DNA from: Ilex aquifolium
Lineage: Eukaryota > Streptophyta > Magnoliopsida > Aquifoliales > Aquifoliaceae
DNA length: 64,000 bases
Reading direction: 5' to 3'
Assembly (NCBI GenBank): GCA_951799425.1
Contig: OX637404.1
Span: 18,190,045 to 18,254,044 of the forward strand
The notes under the pieces were generated by a model. That model searched no databases. It was not told where the DNA came from and saw nothing but the letters and a program-made list of their open reading frames with translations. Shown here one piece after another: positions 9,849-21,247 of this stretch. Each line of letters starts with the position of its first letter. Position 1 is the stretch's first letter. The position numbers and the translations under genes are program-made.

Positions 9849-12800
9849 TCTCCTCTCTCCTATCTATAAAATAAAGTAGAACGCTTTGAATTTTAGAGAC
9901 AAAGAGCGGTTAAGATTGTTTCGTGACAAAAAAAAGTATCATCCTATGGACGACGCTATCCCAAACTATCTCGAGCTATGATCATTTTAGAATTATCGAT
10001 TCAACACACCAGATTAACCCTTGAAAAAATTAATCCGGCCTAAATTTTTTAATTTCAAAATCCCTTAAATCACTCCACTTCATTTGGCCAAATATTCTGC
10101 TCCCTACGAAAAAAAATCCCTTCTCTCCCCCTATCTCTATTCTCTGTCCCAAGCCACGCCAAAGATGACGCCAACGATTCCGGCGACGCTGCTCTCTCTC
10201 TCTTTGATGTATCTCCGCTGCTCATCTCTCACTCGGCTGCTCATTCTGTGCGCACGTCACACCAAGTAGCTCACAACTCTCTGTTTCTCACCCTCTACGT
10301 CTCTATCTTGCTGCTTCTCTGTCTCCGCTGATTAATCAACACACATAGGACATACACACACCACGCACATAAGTTGTTCGACAAAATGCCCCTAACTTTA
10401 TTCCCCTAACTATATGCACACAGTCATCTCAACCCTTCTCTATTTCCATTTCGATTTTTATTTTCCTGTTCTTTCAATTTTGGTTTCTAATTTTTGAATT
10501 AGATTGGTGATTAGATTCTATGGATATTAAACAATTTTGATATTTAAATCAAAATTGAGAGGCTACTGTGGTTGTTTTGGATTCTCAATGTTTTTCCTAG
10601 TGAGAAGGGCTCTCAAAGACACTCTGAATTGAATGTATCAGATATTAAAGAGTTAATATATGTTCAATTGTTCTTACTTTTTCGGCCTTTATGGAATTTT
10701 TCCTAATCCAGTTGACTTTTTCCCCCCTTCTTCAACCTCATTACTTCAACAAGAATTCATATTGAACTCTTGGGGAATGAAATTTTTCAATATGAAGACT
10801 GCTATCAAACTGTGAGACAAAAACTTTGATATTTTGTGTCATGTATATACCATGGATGCAGCATCTCAAAGAAAGGTAAATTATCTGCAATGCGCCTAAT
10901 TATTTGATTGGTGTTAGTTAAATTTATAATTGTTATCTATGAAATGGTGAATTTGTTGCAGATTTTTTATTAAAGCTATTAAATAACATGATTGTAGTTT
11001 AATATTGGGTGTGAATTGTTGAAATAGGCCATTAATTGTGTCCTTGGAGAATGTAGGCCACATACCTGCAAATCCGTTGTTGGATGTTTAGGTCCATCAA
11101 TTTACTTGAGTTGTTTTGGCCTTTGGTTAAATGATTAGGGAGTGATATAATTGTAGGGCGTTGTGATGGAATTTTGGGATCCATTTGGGAAATAAAAGTG
11201 TATTGTTGATGCAAGTTGTTAAAAGGGAAAAAAATTCATTGTGCTATTTCGTGACTTTTGCGTAGCTGTAATTTTTTTTGTTGGAAGTTTATTATTTTTA
11301 ATCATTAGAATTTGTCATGGGCACCTAAATTCTTGGCTGATACAATTCAAATTGTTGAGAGCTATTCATGATTGTTTTATCCTTTATTGTCTCTCCTTCT
11401 CCAAGATCGAACAATCATAATTTATTGTTATCCTCTTTTATTTCTTAGTTTTTTGGTTGAAGACGATTGTTTCAATTTCAAGTTTACAATTTCAGCTCAA
11501 AGACTTAATAGTTGGAGGTGCCACATCATGGCTTCTTGGTTTTGCATGGAGATTTTGTTCGGCTTTATACTTACGTTGAAGACGGTATAGGTTTATTGTT
11601 GTTATTGTGATTGTATTGGCTAATATTTTGTCTAATTTAATATTTGTTAGAAGATATCTCATATTTGCAAAGGATTATGTAAGTTCTTAATAGGTTAATA
11701 TACAGAGATAAAATATTCAAGCAAATATAGGAATGACTAGGGGTGTCAAACGTGTTGGGTTAAACGGTTACGTGTCGGGTTAAACGGGTGACGGGTGAAA
11801 AACATATAAACCCGTACACGACACGTTTAATAAATGGGTAAAAAATTTCAACACGAACACGACTCGTTTAATAAACTGGTAACACGACACAACTCGTTTA
11901 ACCCGTTAAATTTTATTAAAATTATTTTACTAAAATTTTAAACTCCACTATTACCCACAACATCAAAACTCTTTTTATTAAAAAAGTTTTAGTTGGGTGG
12001 CACTTGCTTTTGTAAGTGGAAGGCAAAGGTGAATGACTAAACAAATGGGTGCAGCCTTTTATAGGCATGAGAGAGTTCTCATTCACTTAAATTAGTCGAT
12101 GTGGGATTCCAACCATTCCAACCAAAAGCTTTCAAGGATGCCTTCACTGTGTTCACACTTCTCTCACAACTCACAAGTTTTGAATCCCACATCGGTAGAT
12201 TTGCAAGGAAGGAGACCTCCTCCTTGCCTATAAAAAGTGAAGTCCATTCTTTTCTTCATCATTTAATTTTTTTATTTGTTTTTCCAAGTGTTCACTAATA
12301 AAAATCTTTTAATTAAGAGACTGAATATTTGGACAGTTAATTTTAATAAATTCTGATTATTTTTTTTAAAATAATTATGAATTTATAATTTATTATTATA
12401 TTAAATTTATTTAAACGGGTTATAAATGGGTTGACATGTCTCACTCGAACACGACTCGTTTATTAAACGTGTTAAACGGGTTGACCCGTTTAACACGTGA
12501 ACCCGTTAAGGTCTCACCCAAACCCGTTTAATCAGCGGTTAATCGTGTCGGTTAATCGTGTCGTGTTGAATTTTGACAGGCCTAGGAATGACGTGCTATG
12601 AATTTGTGAGTTGAATTATTTAGTAGTGGAATGTTCAATATCATTTTCTCATTTGTGGTTTTGGTTGTGATCAATGTTTACATTGTTTGGATTGAATTCT
12701 TTATGATAAACGCTACCATTTTGTCACCAAAGATAAATATGAAAAGTTGAAATTTTTACTGAAAAATTAATTAGGGGTCCGTAGTTAGAAAAAGAAATAT

Positions 12801-13019
12801 GTTTCTAATTGGTTGGATGATTGTTGAGTTAAATTTGGTTTGACTGGACTAAGATGAAAAATTAGAAAGAAGGAAAGAAAAGAACTTAATTTATTTGGAA
12901 TTGTGTAATTCTAGAAAACGAAGAAAAAAATAAATTATTGATGTATTATATTTATATTACACTATTGGTCCTAGATTTTTTGTGTTACACCAGTATCTTC
13001 AGGCACGGGCAATTACTAG
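9849..13019 (+). mobile_element. Probable Helitron (3' end well placed, 5' end tentative)
   Basis: The right end is ACTAG at 13019 followed by T. Unit 1 sequence resumes exactly at that T, as expected for Helitron insertion between A and T. The proposed left end (A at 9848, then TCTCCTCTC...) has a typical start with TC and a following ATAAAATAAAGTAGAAC-like stretch, but the left flank cannot be checked against unit 2. The interior carries no helicase. It holds CT-rich leader-like sequence with a short 34-codon frame at 10165 (MTPTIPATLLSLS...) and no recognisable gene, which may be captured host DNA. Confidence 0.5.
11737..12583. mobile_element. hAT-like foldback MITE
   Basis: The 8-bp target duplication AGGAATGA at 11729-11736 and 12584-12591 is exact. 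The termini TAGGGGTGTCAAA and TTTGACAGGCCT form an imperfect inverted pair. Sub-terminal arms rich in GGGTTAAACG and its complement make the element fold back. A foreign-looking stretch at about 11975-12300 (with CCCACATCGG-type repeat) interrupts its middle. There is no coding capacity. Confidence 0.8.
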
Positions 13020-13900
13020 TAATTGGATATTTCAAATAATTCTTTTAACAAGATGGAAAATAATCTCAATTAGGTTCCGCAACAAAATGAATAATGGTTT
13101 TCTTACGCACTCTGTGATTGTGAAATAAAAAAAAAAGAAGTAAAAATTTAGCTTAGAATTAATTAATTATAGATAGTTTTAAAAATTTTAAGAGTGTTGT
13201 GTTTCACTTTAATTTATAATTGAATTGAAATGTTCTAAAAAAATTATGTTTGCGTCTTTTTTGTTCATATTTTGTTTAGGCTAAATAAGTTTAATTTTAT
13301 TATTTTATATAATAAGCTAGTCTTGAATCTTAAATATATTTTCTCATGCTTGAACTTATTTTTTTTTTTGCATCAGCTGAAGAATTATACTAAATAAAAT
13401 TACTTATACATGGAGTTTTTTGTACACCTAAGGAGAAACATAGGTTCTTTTTAAAACCTTTGCAGTTAGAGGAATTTTTTAAAATGTGGGTTGGGGGGGA
13501 TCGAGATAAAAATATGAAATGAAAATATAAATACTTTAGGGGACGGAATATAAATTACATAAAATTCTGTGATTAAAAATTTAATTTTTGAGATTCGGGA
13601 GGCATTGGTTCTTGGGGACCAATCTATCTCCGCCACTAGCACCACCACTCATAATATCATTGTCACATGATGTGTGACAAGAGACTCTTTAGTATTATCG
13701 AGGAGGAATCAAAGCAAAAGTAAGCATCTAATCCTATAAGACAATGCCCCATATGCTATCTTTTTTCTTTTTTTATTCCTTACGTGCAACCTTTGTGTAG
13801 AAAAAGACTTTGGTACCAAAAGTAATAATTCTTTTGGATTAAATTATAATTTTTGTGGATCAAATTACAACTAATTCCCTGCAAGTTGAAGTGGAGGTTG
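13020..13900 (+). promoter_or_regulatory. Upstream region of gene copy 1
   Basis: This is shared with 18651-19530 and 32075-32812, so it is duplicated with the gene. It includes a 7-bp-arm palindrome at 13661-13679 and a CCAAT motif near 13618. No separate coding region is seen. Confidence 0.5.
13661..13679. promoter_or_regulatory. Palindrome upstream of gene copy 1
   Basis: TGTCACATGATGTGTGACA has 7-bp arms around a 5-base centre. It lies about 240 bp before the TATA box. The arms are intact in copy 3 and have one mismatch in copy 2. It could be a dimeric factor site or a relic of an element end. Function is inferred only. Confidence 0.45.
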
Positions 13901-13902
13901 GA

Positions 13903-13910
13903 TATAAATA
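13903..13910 (+). promoter_or_regulatory. TATA box of gene copy 1
   Basis: TATAAATA lies 75 bases before the start codon in a block (about 13880-13930) that is nearly identical in all three gene copies. Transcription would begin near 13935-13945. Confidence 0.75.
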
Positions 13911-13984
13911 GAGAGGAGTTTCAGAGAAGACAATAATTGAAGAGAGCCAAGTATTTGAGTTCCTTTAACCTTTTGCAGAGTAGT

Positions 13985-14573
13985 ATGGCATCATTGAAGG
14001 CTGAGAAACCTCTTGGGCTGGCCAAGAAAGACCCTGCCAAAGCTACTTCTTGTACACCCAAGGCACCTGCCCCGGCTAAGGCCTCGGCACCAACACCAGC
14101 ACCAGCCCGGGTCCCGGTCCCGTCCACAGCCCCGGTCCCCAAGACAACCGTTGCAAAGCCGGAGCCAAAGCCTCGCGAGCTGAAGAGGGTACGTAGCTAT
14201 TTGTATAACCTTAGCTAGTTGTATGCATGCATGCGTACTGTAAAATTGACGAATTAGTATATTTATCCTTTCAAAATCTAAAGAGTGTCCCATAGTATAT
14301 TAGTATAATTTTGGTCCTGTTATTTTGAATCAAGTATTTGTAAATTTTAATTAACTTATTTAATTAATCATGTCAGATATTCTAATACTAGTCCAACCTA
14401 TTTATTAATGTGTCTTGTTCGGATTATCACTCAACTAACAAAGCACGTATAGGCTAATAGGCTACTTAATTTTTCTTTAGTTCTTCTTTTTTTGTTTTAA
14501 ATATGTTGGTTTAAGAATAAAACAAGTTTCGTTATTCTTGCAGGGTATGGTTGGCAAACCAGCAACAAAATAA
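13985..14573 (+). CDS. Small Pro/Ala/Lys-rich protein, copy 1 (2 exons)
   Basis: Exon 1 is 13985-14188 and exon 2 is 14544-14573, with a 355-bp phase-0 intron (GTACGT...TTCTTGCAG). The predicted protein has 77 residues: a basic N-terminus starting MASLKAEKPLGLAKKDPAKA, a centre rich in AP dipeptides, and a basic tail PEPKPRELKR joined to GMVGKPATK from exon 2. There is no signal peptide or membrane segment, so it is probably soluble in cytosol or nucleus, and perhaps disordered. The ATG is chosen because it starts the block conserved in all copies; the in-frame extension upstream has no ATG. The TATA box is at 13903 and a polyadenylation motif AATAAA is at 14704. I do not recognise the family. 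The conserved ends and splice sites across copies argue that it is a real gene. Confidence 0.75.
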
Positions 14574-14703
14574 GTAGCTTGAGCGACGCTATAATTATGA
14601 TTTGGATGTGTCGAATGTAGTATACACATAGACATTCATAACTCTATGGCTGCCTTCAGTGTTATCAGTTGATACTTGTATCCTTGCTTGTATTCCACAA
14701 CGA

Positions 14704-14709
14704 AATAAA
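14704..14709 (+). terminator. Polyadenylation signal of gene copy 1
   Basis: AATAAA lies 131 bases after the stop codon, in a 3' UTR that is conserved with gene copy 2 (its AATAAA is at 21008). Confidence 0.6.
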
Positions 14710-15183
14710 GGGGCAGTATTAAACATGGGTTCCAATCTCTCTTTCTCTCTCTCTCAAAACCATTTTTTTTACTCAATGGTCAGAAGTGTTTGTGCTAGTT
14801 TATGCCCACCTCAACTAATCCCCTCTCCCGTTCGATCAAAGACAGACAATCTACGCCGGTACTGCTTTCTAGTTTTAGTTAATAAAAACAGTTTTTTTTT
14901 TCCAAAACTACAAAAACTATTTTCCTACAATATGTTTTGCTTTCAAATAGAACTGCCACTATTTGTACAACCTTTTGTTTTTCCCCTTCTAAATAAGTAG
15001 TCAGATTGTTTTTTTCCAAACATAAACCTGTTATATGTTTCAGAAAACTGTTAACTATTTTTTTAATACTTGTTTCCAAGTTTCGCTTCAAGGAAAGTGT
15101 TACTACTTTTTTTTTCGAAAAAAAAAAAAAAAAGTGGTCAGTTTTTGTTTTATTTTTCAAGAAAATTGTTTAGTTTTTTTTTT

Positions 15184-16189
15184 GGATAAATTATACTGAC
15201 ACCCCCTATAGATTGACCTAATTATAGAGACACCCTATTGGTTTTCTAAAATTACACTATTACCTATCCATTTCACAAAGTACTCATATAGTTAGCATCG
15301 TTATTGGCAATGTCAAAAAAGTAATTACATCATCAACTTTTTATACATTAATACCCATATTACATCTGAATAAAATTAAGCTAATCTGTTTATTTTCGTG
15401 TCGTGTTCATGTTCGAATCTGTGTTTTTTTTTTCATATAACGTGGGACCTCTCCAAGGCAGGACCATTTTAGACCTATTCCTGCAAGAGTAAACTCCAAA
15501 TACCTACAATCACCCGCAAATGATAAGTATCGGTTAAGCCCAAGAGACACTAGCGAGAGTCGAACCTCTAATGTCCGGGTCTACGGTTCATCTAGGTTCA
15601 ACTATACACCGCTGGGCTACGTGTGCGGGTGTGTTCGTATTCGTGTTAACCCATATAAACTTTGAGTAAAAAAATTTAACACTAAGATTCTATTATCATT
15701 TAATTGAATCCATACTCATACTTTTTTGTATAAAGAAAAAATTAACTTAATAAACATAGCAATAATAATGAGTAAAAATGTATTTTTTATACAATAATTA
15801 TGTGAGTGCATAATAAATAGTAATAAATAATTAATATTTTATTTTTATAATATCAGTTAAACATGTTGATTGTGTAAATTTTGTATTGTTTGCGTTAACA
15901 TACAAACGATAAGATAGAGGAAGTTCGACATGATTAAAAAAACGGATTGATCGTATCAATTTTGGGTTTGACAGGTCGAACCTGAAAATGACCCATTTAT
16001 TAGTATTTAAATATATGAGAGGATGAGAAGTAAAAAATAATGTACGGTAAGGGTAATTCTAAAAAGTCGCATTTTTTGTTATATTTGTTAAGGGTCAATA
16101 CCTGGCAGGGGGTATCAGTGTAATTTCAAAAATTGAGAGGGTGTTTCTATAATTAGACCAATCTAAGGGGGTGTCAATGTAATTTACCC
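15184..16189. mobile_element. Long-TIR MITE, Mutator-like, complete copy
   Basis: The first and last ~50 bases are inverted repeats of each other (GATAAATTATACTGACACCC... against the complement of ...GGTGTCAATGTAATTTACCC). It is flanked on both sides by runs of about ten T, compatible with a 9-bp duplication. It contains a SINE at 15424-15632 and no coding sequence. Partial copies sit in units 1 and 3. Confidence 0.75.
15424..15632 (-). mobile_element. tRNA-derived SINE (unit 2)
   Basis: Read on the minus strand, box A (TAGCCCAGCGG, plus positions 15609-15619) and box B (GGTTCGACTCTC, plus 15555-15566) have tRNA-like spacing. An A tail corresponds to the T run at 15424-15433. Flanking similarity TGTTCGAATCTGTG and TGTTCGTATTCGTG suggests a decayed target duplication. 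It is SINE rather than a tRNA gene because of the long non-tRNA body and the A tail. Confidence 0.75.
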
Positions 16190-16539
16190 TCTTTTTTTTT
16201 TATTGACAGAAACTGTTTTTAGTTAAACAGAGAAAATTTTCCTTTGTAACTTTCGGAAACAAAATTTCAGTTCTTAGAAACTGATTTTCAAGTTTTAAAG
16301 TTGTCCACTGCTAACGTTGAAACTATTTTTTTATGAGGAAATTTAATTTACAAAAAAAAAAAAAAAAAAATCAGTCAACCAAAACAGCGCGTGTGTATAT
16401 ATATGCCTAACTAAGAACTGAAATTTTGCCTAGTACCACTTTGTTCCACTTTATTCTGCAAAGTTCCACTTTGTTCTACTAGTTTTTGTTTTTCAATATA
16501 TTTCCTCATATTGTTAAGATCAGTAATCAGCCAACCAGC

Positions 16540-17491
16540 CTGGAGCGGATTTAGTATGGGGGCAGTTGCCTCCATTGGAATTTTAAAAAAATTTGGGAAC
16601 AAGGTGAATTTTTGAAAATTTCAAAAATTTTTGAATCTTGCCCCTATTAAATTTTTCATAAAGTATAGATGGGTTAGTGTAATTTTTAAACCATTAATCA
16701 TAACTTTTGCAGCTCAGTCATTTCACGCCTTTTACCCGTGTAGGCGTCTTTTTCGTTCGAACTTCGGTCTCTGTGACTCTGCCTTTCTTCACTACCTCTC
16801 ACTTCTTTCATTCCTTTGATTTCTTGGAAACTTTGGTATATTCATCAACAAATCAACTTACTTGGTTGTTAATATTAGGGTGTATAACAACAATTATCTC
16901 ACCAAAACCGACTAAAGAAAAACAAACAGTGCCTGATTTTTGCTGTAGTGTATCACTTCAATTTCAACACAAAATAAAGCATGAACAGGACAAAATCGGC
17001 TGCAGTGAATCACACAAATTCCACTCCAAAAACTTGTTTACTTCAATTAAAAATTCAGTACAACAAGACCCAAATACAAGGGAACTAGATCTGAAATTTC
17101 AGCAATAAGTACACACAAGTATTGTGGATTTATGAATTATATTATTGTGGATTTATGGATTATATATTTTGATTATGTGTAGTACATTATGTCATTCACT
17201 ACGAACTTAATGATAGATTAGATAAATTTATTTTTTAATCAGTTATGGATAGATTTTTTGTAAGAAAATCAATACTGGAACAACTGTCTCTTGGTCAAGA
17301 AATAGATGATATTTTGAGGTTAAGTTTTTTTTGTTGCCTTTTTTTATACATCGCTCATATATATGAGTTGTGCATCTAAATGACATTTTTAAGATGGAAC
17401 TATACATAAAATAAAGTTTATTTGTATTTATAGTTTAAATTTAAGAATTTTAAGTTACCCCCACTGAAACAAAATCTTGACTCCGCCCCTG
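16540..17491 (+). mobile_element. Non-autonomous hAT element, best copy (unit 2)
   Basis: The exact 8-bp duplication CAACCAGC lies at 16532-16539 and 17492-17499. The termini are CTGGAGCGGA and TCCGCCCCTG. At 17246 an ATG opens MDRFFVRKSILEQ, the N-terminus typical of TTF-zinc-finger hAT transposases, and the frame soon fails. A frame at 16707-17108 (ending NTRELDLKFQQ) is shared by all three units, but it resembles nothing I know and probably lies in the element's leader. Confidence 0.85.
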
Positions 17492-17499
17492 CAACCAGC

Positions 17500-18650
17500 C
17501 AATACTAAACACCCTCTAACGAAGTAGTAAGGCCTAGCGGTACTACTTGAAACACATGTAGACAATAGAAGGAAGTAGGTTTAGTACAGAAACATTCACC
17601 CCTTGATGATTCAATACAAATGGCTTATTTGAACAGTAAATATATATAGAGTATAAGATTAAAACAACAAGCATCGACTATCAATTTTTTAGCACATAGA
17701 ATCAACATATTCATTTCTAAACATCGTTCTCAACAAATTAGCAAAATGAGAGGGAATTAGGAATATGAGATATGATTGATTGATTAACTTAAAGGAGAAG
17801 TGTTACTCGGTTAGAGGGAGGGGATGAAGCTCCTCCAGCGGTGGAAAGCTCGAAGTGTGATTACCAATTTTGTACAAAAAATATCAAATTATAAGAGTAT
17901 AATGACTAACCCCAAACATTAGGGGAAGACTTCGTTAATGAAAACTGATTATATGATGAAACAGTACATTGATGGTTGGGGAATGCCAGGACATAAAATT
18001 CAACCGCCGTTTGATAGACAAGGGTGAAGGAGAAGTGTGTGCACTGGTTGACAATGCCAAATATGAAGTGGTGCAATCTTTATTATTTTGCACATTAATT
18101 TCTTGAATGTGCATAGTCACAACCAAAACATTAAAAGAAAGAGAGCAGGGGTTGTTAATTAAATTCTGTAATGGCAGAAAGAGCAAGGATTTTCAATCGT
18201 AACTAAATTATGTAATTGAATTTCAGTAATTAAAGAAAATGGGGGAGAAGAAAAGTAAAGAGAGACAGGCGAAGAGAGGAAAGGTGAAGAGATCGGCATG
18301 ACTATTTTTTCTTGACCAATTTGTGAATTGGGGGGGGGGGGGGAAGAGAGAGAAAGTAACGGTTGAAAAATAGGTAGAGAGAGAAAGAGAGACAACTGAG
18401 AAATAGAGAAAGAGTAACGACTGAAAATAGAGAATCAATTGGAGATTAAAAATGGGAAATAGAGAAAGAGTAACGACTGAAAATAGAGAATCAATTGGAG
18501 ATTAAAAATGAGCTTAATCTTATTATTGTAGATATATTGCCCACTATTTAACCGTATGATTTTCATGTACCATTTTAAGGTAAGTTGGTAGTCTGTAACT
18601 CAATAAAACATGATGCAAAAGATAAAATGTTTGTACAAAAAGTATATAAT
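17500..18650. other. Non-coding part of unit 2
   Basis: Collinear with units 1 and 3. It includes a GA-rich stretch, a G run near 18330-18342 and a short tandem repeat of about 55 bases at 18405-18510. No gene is seen. Confidence 0.5.
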
Positions 18651-19533
18651 TTGATATTTCAAATAATTCTTTTAACAAGATGGAGAATAATCTCAATTAA
18701 GTTCCGCAACAAAATGAATAATGATTTTCTTACGCACTCTGTGATTGTGAAATAAAAAAAAAGTAAAAATTTAGCTTAGAATTAATTAATTATAGATAGT
18801 TTTAAAAATTTTAAGAGTGTTGTGTTCCACTTTAATTTATAATTGAATTGAATGTTCTAAAAAAGTTATGTTTGCATCTTTTTTGTTCATATTTTGTTTA
18901 GGCTAAATAAGTTTAATTTTATTATTTTATATAATAAGCTAGTCTTGAATCTTAAATATATTTTCTCATGCTTGAACTTAATTTATTTTTATTTTTTTTT
19001 GCATCAGCTGAAGAATTATACTAAATAAAATTACTTATACATGGAGTTTTTTATACACCTAAGTAGAAGCATAGGTTCTTTTTAAAACCTTTGCAGTTAG
19101 AGGAATTTTTTAAAATGTGGGTTGGGGGGGATCGAGATAAAAATATGAAATGAAAATATAAATACTTTAGGGGACGGAATATAAATTACATAAAATTTTG
19201 TGATTAAAAATTTAATTTTTGAGATTCGGGAGGCATTGGTTCTTGGGGACCAATCTATCTCCGCCACTAGCACCACCACTCATAATATCATTGTCACATG
19301 ATGTGTGATAAGGGACTCTTTAGTATTATCGAGGAGGAATCAAAGCAAAAATAAGCATCTAATCCTATAAGATAATGCCCCATATGCTATCTTTTTGCTT
19401 TTTTTATTCCTTATGTGCAACCTTTGTGTAAGAGAAGACTTTGGTACCGAAAGTAATAATTCTTTTGGATTAAGTTATAATTTTTATGGATCAAATTACA
19501 ACTATTTCCCTGCAAGTTGAAGTGGAGGTTGGA

Positions 19534-19541
19534 TATAAATA
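19534..19541 (+). promoter_or_regulatory. TATA box of gene copy 2
   Basis: TATAAATA in the conserved promoter block, 75 bases before the start codon, the same spacing as in copy 1. Confidence 0.75.
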
Positions 19542-19615
19542 GAGAGGAGTTTCAGAGAAGACAGTAATTGAAGAGAGATAAGTATTTGAGTTCCTTTAAC
19601 CTTTTGCAGAGTAGT

Positions 19616-20877
19616 ATGGCATCATTGAAGGCTGAGAAACCTCTTGGGCTGGCCAAGAAAGACCCTGCCAAAGCTAGCAGTTGTACTTCTTGTACACCCA
19701 AGGCACCTGCCCCGACCACGGCCCCGGCCCCACCAGCACCGGCCACAGCCCCAGCCCCCAAGACAACCGTTGCAAAGCCGGAGCCAAAGCCTCGCGAGCT
19801 GAAGAAGAGGGTAAGTAGCTATTTGTATAACCTAGCTAGTTATATGCATGCATGCATGCATGAGTACTGTTAAAATGGACGAATTAGTATATTTATCCTT
19901 TCAAAATCTAAAGAATGTCCCATAGTATATTAGTATAATTTTGGTCCAGTTATTTTAAATCTAGTATTAGTCAATTTTAATTAACTTATTTAATTAATCA
20001 TGTCAGATATTCTAATACTAATCCAACTTATTTATTAATGTGTCTTTGTTCGGATTAACACGCATGTCGTCTGATCGAAAAACCTAAGATCAATATTCAC
20101 TCCTCTCAGCTAAAATCATCACCACCCATCAGGTCTGTATAAACTAAAAATACATTCAATTTATTAGATAGTTAAATCAAAGTACAAAATCCCTACATAG
20201 ATTTTAAGAGTACCATGCAAAGAACTTAAGAAATAGACATTTTCTTTTTGTACAATAACTGTTAAATGAGCTGCTCATGTGAAAATGAAATTATTTTTTT
20301 CAATATTAACTTAGTCCGTTTATTATTTGAGTTAGTTAGTCGTGTATTTTCAAATTCCTATGTAGAATTAATCAATCCTCGGCCACTAAAGTTCATCTCA
20401 TGTATGTTGTCGTGACGAAAAATGTCACCTTTAGTCATTATGCCACTCAACTTAAGGTTCATGTCTGCTCCTACTTGACTACACACATTTTTTTTTGTTT
20501 GTTTAATAGTCAGGGGTGTTCGGGTTAACGTACGCACACCTCGACTAATCCCTTTTGTTCAGTCAAAGGTATACCGACTACGTCGGGATTAGAATATTCA
20601 TGAAGGATAAATTCTTCATGGTTCGACCACAAAAAATTATCAAAATTCGAAATCAGAATACAAATAAACGTTATTAGGTTATGTAATCATTCTTTGATGG
20701 CTACTTTTCGGCATCTCACACATGAAATATTGAGATTTCACGCCACTCAACTAACAACGCACGTATAGGCTACTTTTTCTTTACTTTTTTTTTTTTGGTT
20801 TTAAATGTGTTGGCTTAAGAATAAAACAAGTTTTGTTACTCTTGCAGGGTATGGTTGGCAAACCAACAACAAAATAA
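19616..20877 (+). CDS. Small Pro/Ala/Lys-rich protein, copy 2 (2 exons)
   Basis: Exon 1 is 19616-19810 and exon 2 is 20848-20877. The phase-0 intron (GTAAGT...ACTCTTGCAG) is 1037 bp, longer than in copy 1 because of a ~680-bp insert. The predicted protein has 74 residues. The N-terminal 20 residues match copy 1 except near the end, the AP-rich centre is rearranged and has a small SCT duplication, and the C-terminus is PRELKKR plus GMVGKPTTK. Reading frame, splice sites, TATA box and polyadenylation motif (21008-21013) are all intact, so this copy looks functional. Variation is concentrated in the AP linker and the two ends are held, which suggests that the ends matter. Function unknown. Confidence 0.75.
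20059..20738. mobile_element. Insert within the intron of gene copy 2, unclassified
   Basis: About 680 bases are absent from the copy 1 intron. The insert is bounded by the direct repeat CACGC (20059-20063 and 20739-20743), consistent with a 5-bp target duplication. Part of it (about 20510-20620) resembles 21075-21230 and 14775-14860, so it contains a dispersed repeat. No coding sequence is seen. Confidence 0.5.
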
Positions 20878-21007
20878 GTTGCTTGAGCGACGCTATAATT
20901 ATGATATGGATGTATCGAATTTAGTATACACATAGACATTCATAACTCTATGGCTGCCTTCAGTGTGATCAGTGAATACTTGTATCCTTGCTTGTATTCC
21001 ACAACGA

Positions 21008-21013
21008 AATAAA
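21008..21013 (+). terminator. Polyadenylation signal of gene copy 2
   Basis: AATAAA lies 131 bases after the stop codon, matching the position in copy 1. Confidence 0.6.
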
Positions 21014-21247
21014 GGGGCAGTATTAAACATGGGTTCCAATCTCTCTCTCTCTCTCTAAACCATTTTTTTTATTCAATAGTCAGAGGTGTCCGAACCAGTT
21101 TATGCGCACCTCGACTAATCCCCTTTCCCGTTCGATCAAAGACAGACAATTTACGTCGGGACTAGAATATATATGAGAGATAAATCCCTCTTGGTTTAGC
21201 CCAAGGGATTGCCAAGGTTTTGTTGGACCAAAAAAAGTTTCTCAAAA

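Larger units (their letters stand above)
1215..14858 (+). repeat. Tandem unit 1 (interrupted), containing gene copy 1
   Basis: The segments 1215-5035 and 13020-14858 align in order with unit 2 (14859-21247) and unit 3 (26630-33100). The middle, 5036-13019, is foreign to the other units: a short local duplication, LINE-A and a probable Helitron. Within the first part, 2096-2955 also differs from unit 2. Homology resumes exactly at 13020, where the sequence TAATTGGATATTTC matches unit 2 near 18651. Confidence 0.8.
14859..21247 (+). repeat. Tandem unit 2, containing gene copy 2
   Basis: This is the most complete copy of the duplicated unit. Its left edge abuts the 3' flank of gene copy 1 at 14858/14859. 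In unit 3 the same sequence (GGTACTGCTTTCTAG at 28017) is preceded by different DNA. The order inside is long-TIR MITE with SINE, hAT derivative, GA-rich stretch, gene promoter and gene. Confidence 0.85.

Noticed and set aside
13466-13648. Minus-strand frame repeated upstream of each small gene
   Set aside because: Conserved only because the promoter region is duplicated; the frame lies in the promoter and has no protein-level support.
15540-15632. Possible tRNA gene on the minus strand
   Set aside because: Boxes A and B are present, but the body is long, no full cloverleaf is seen and an A tail follows; it is a SINE.
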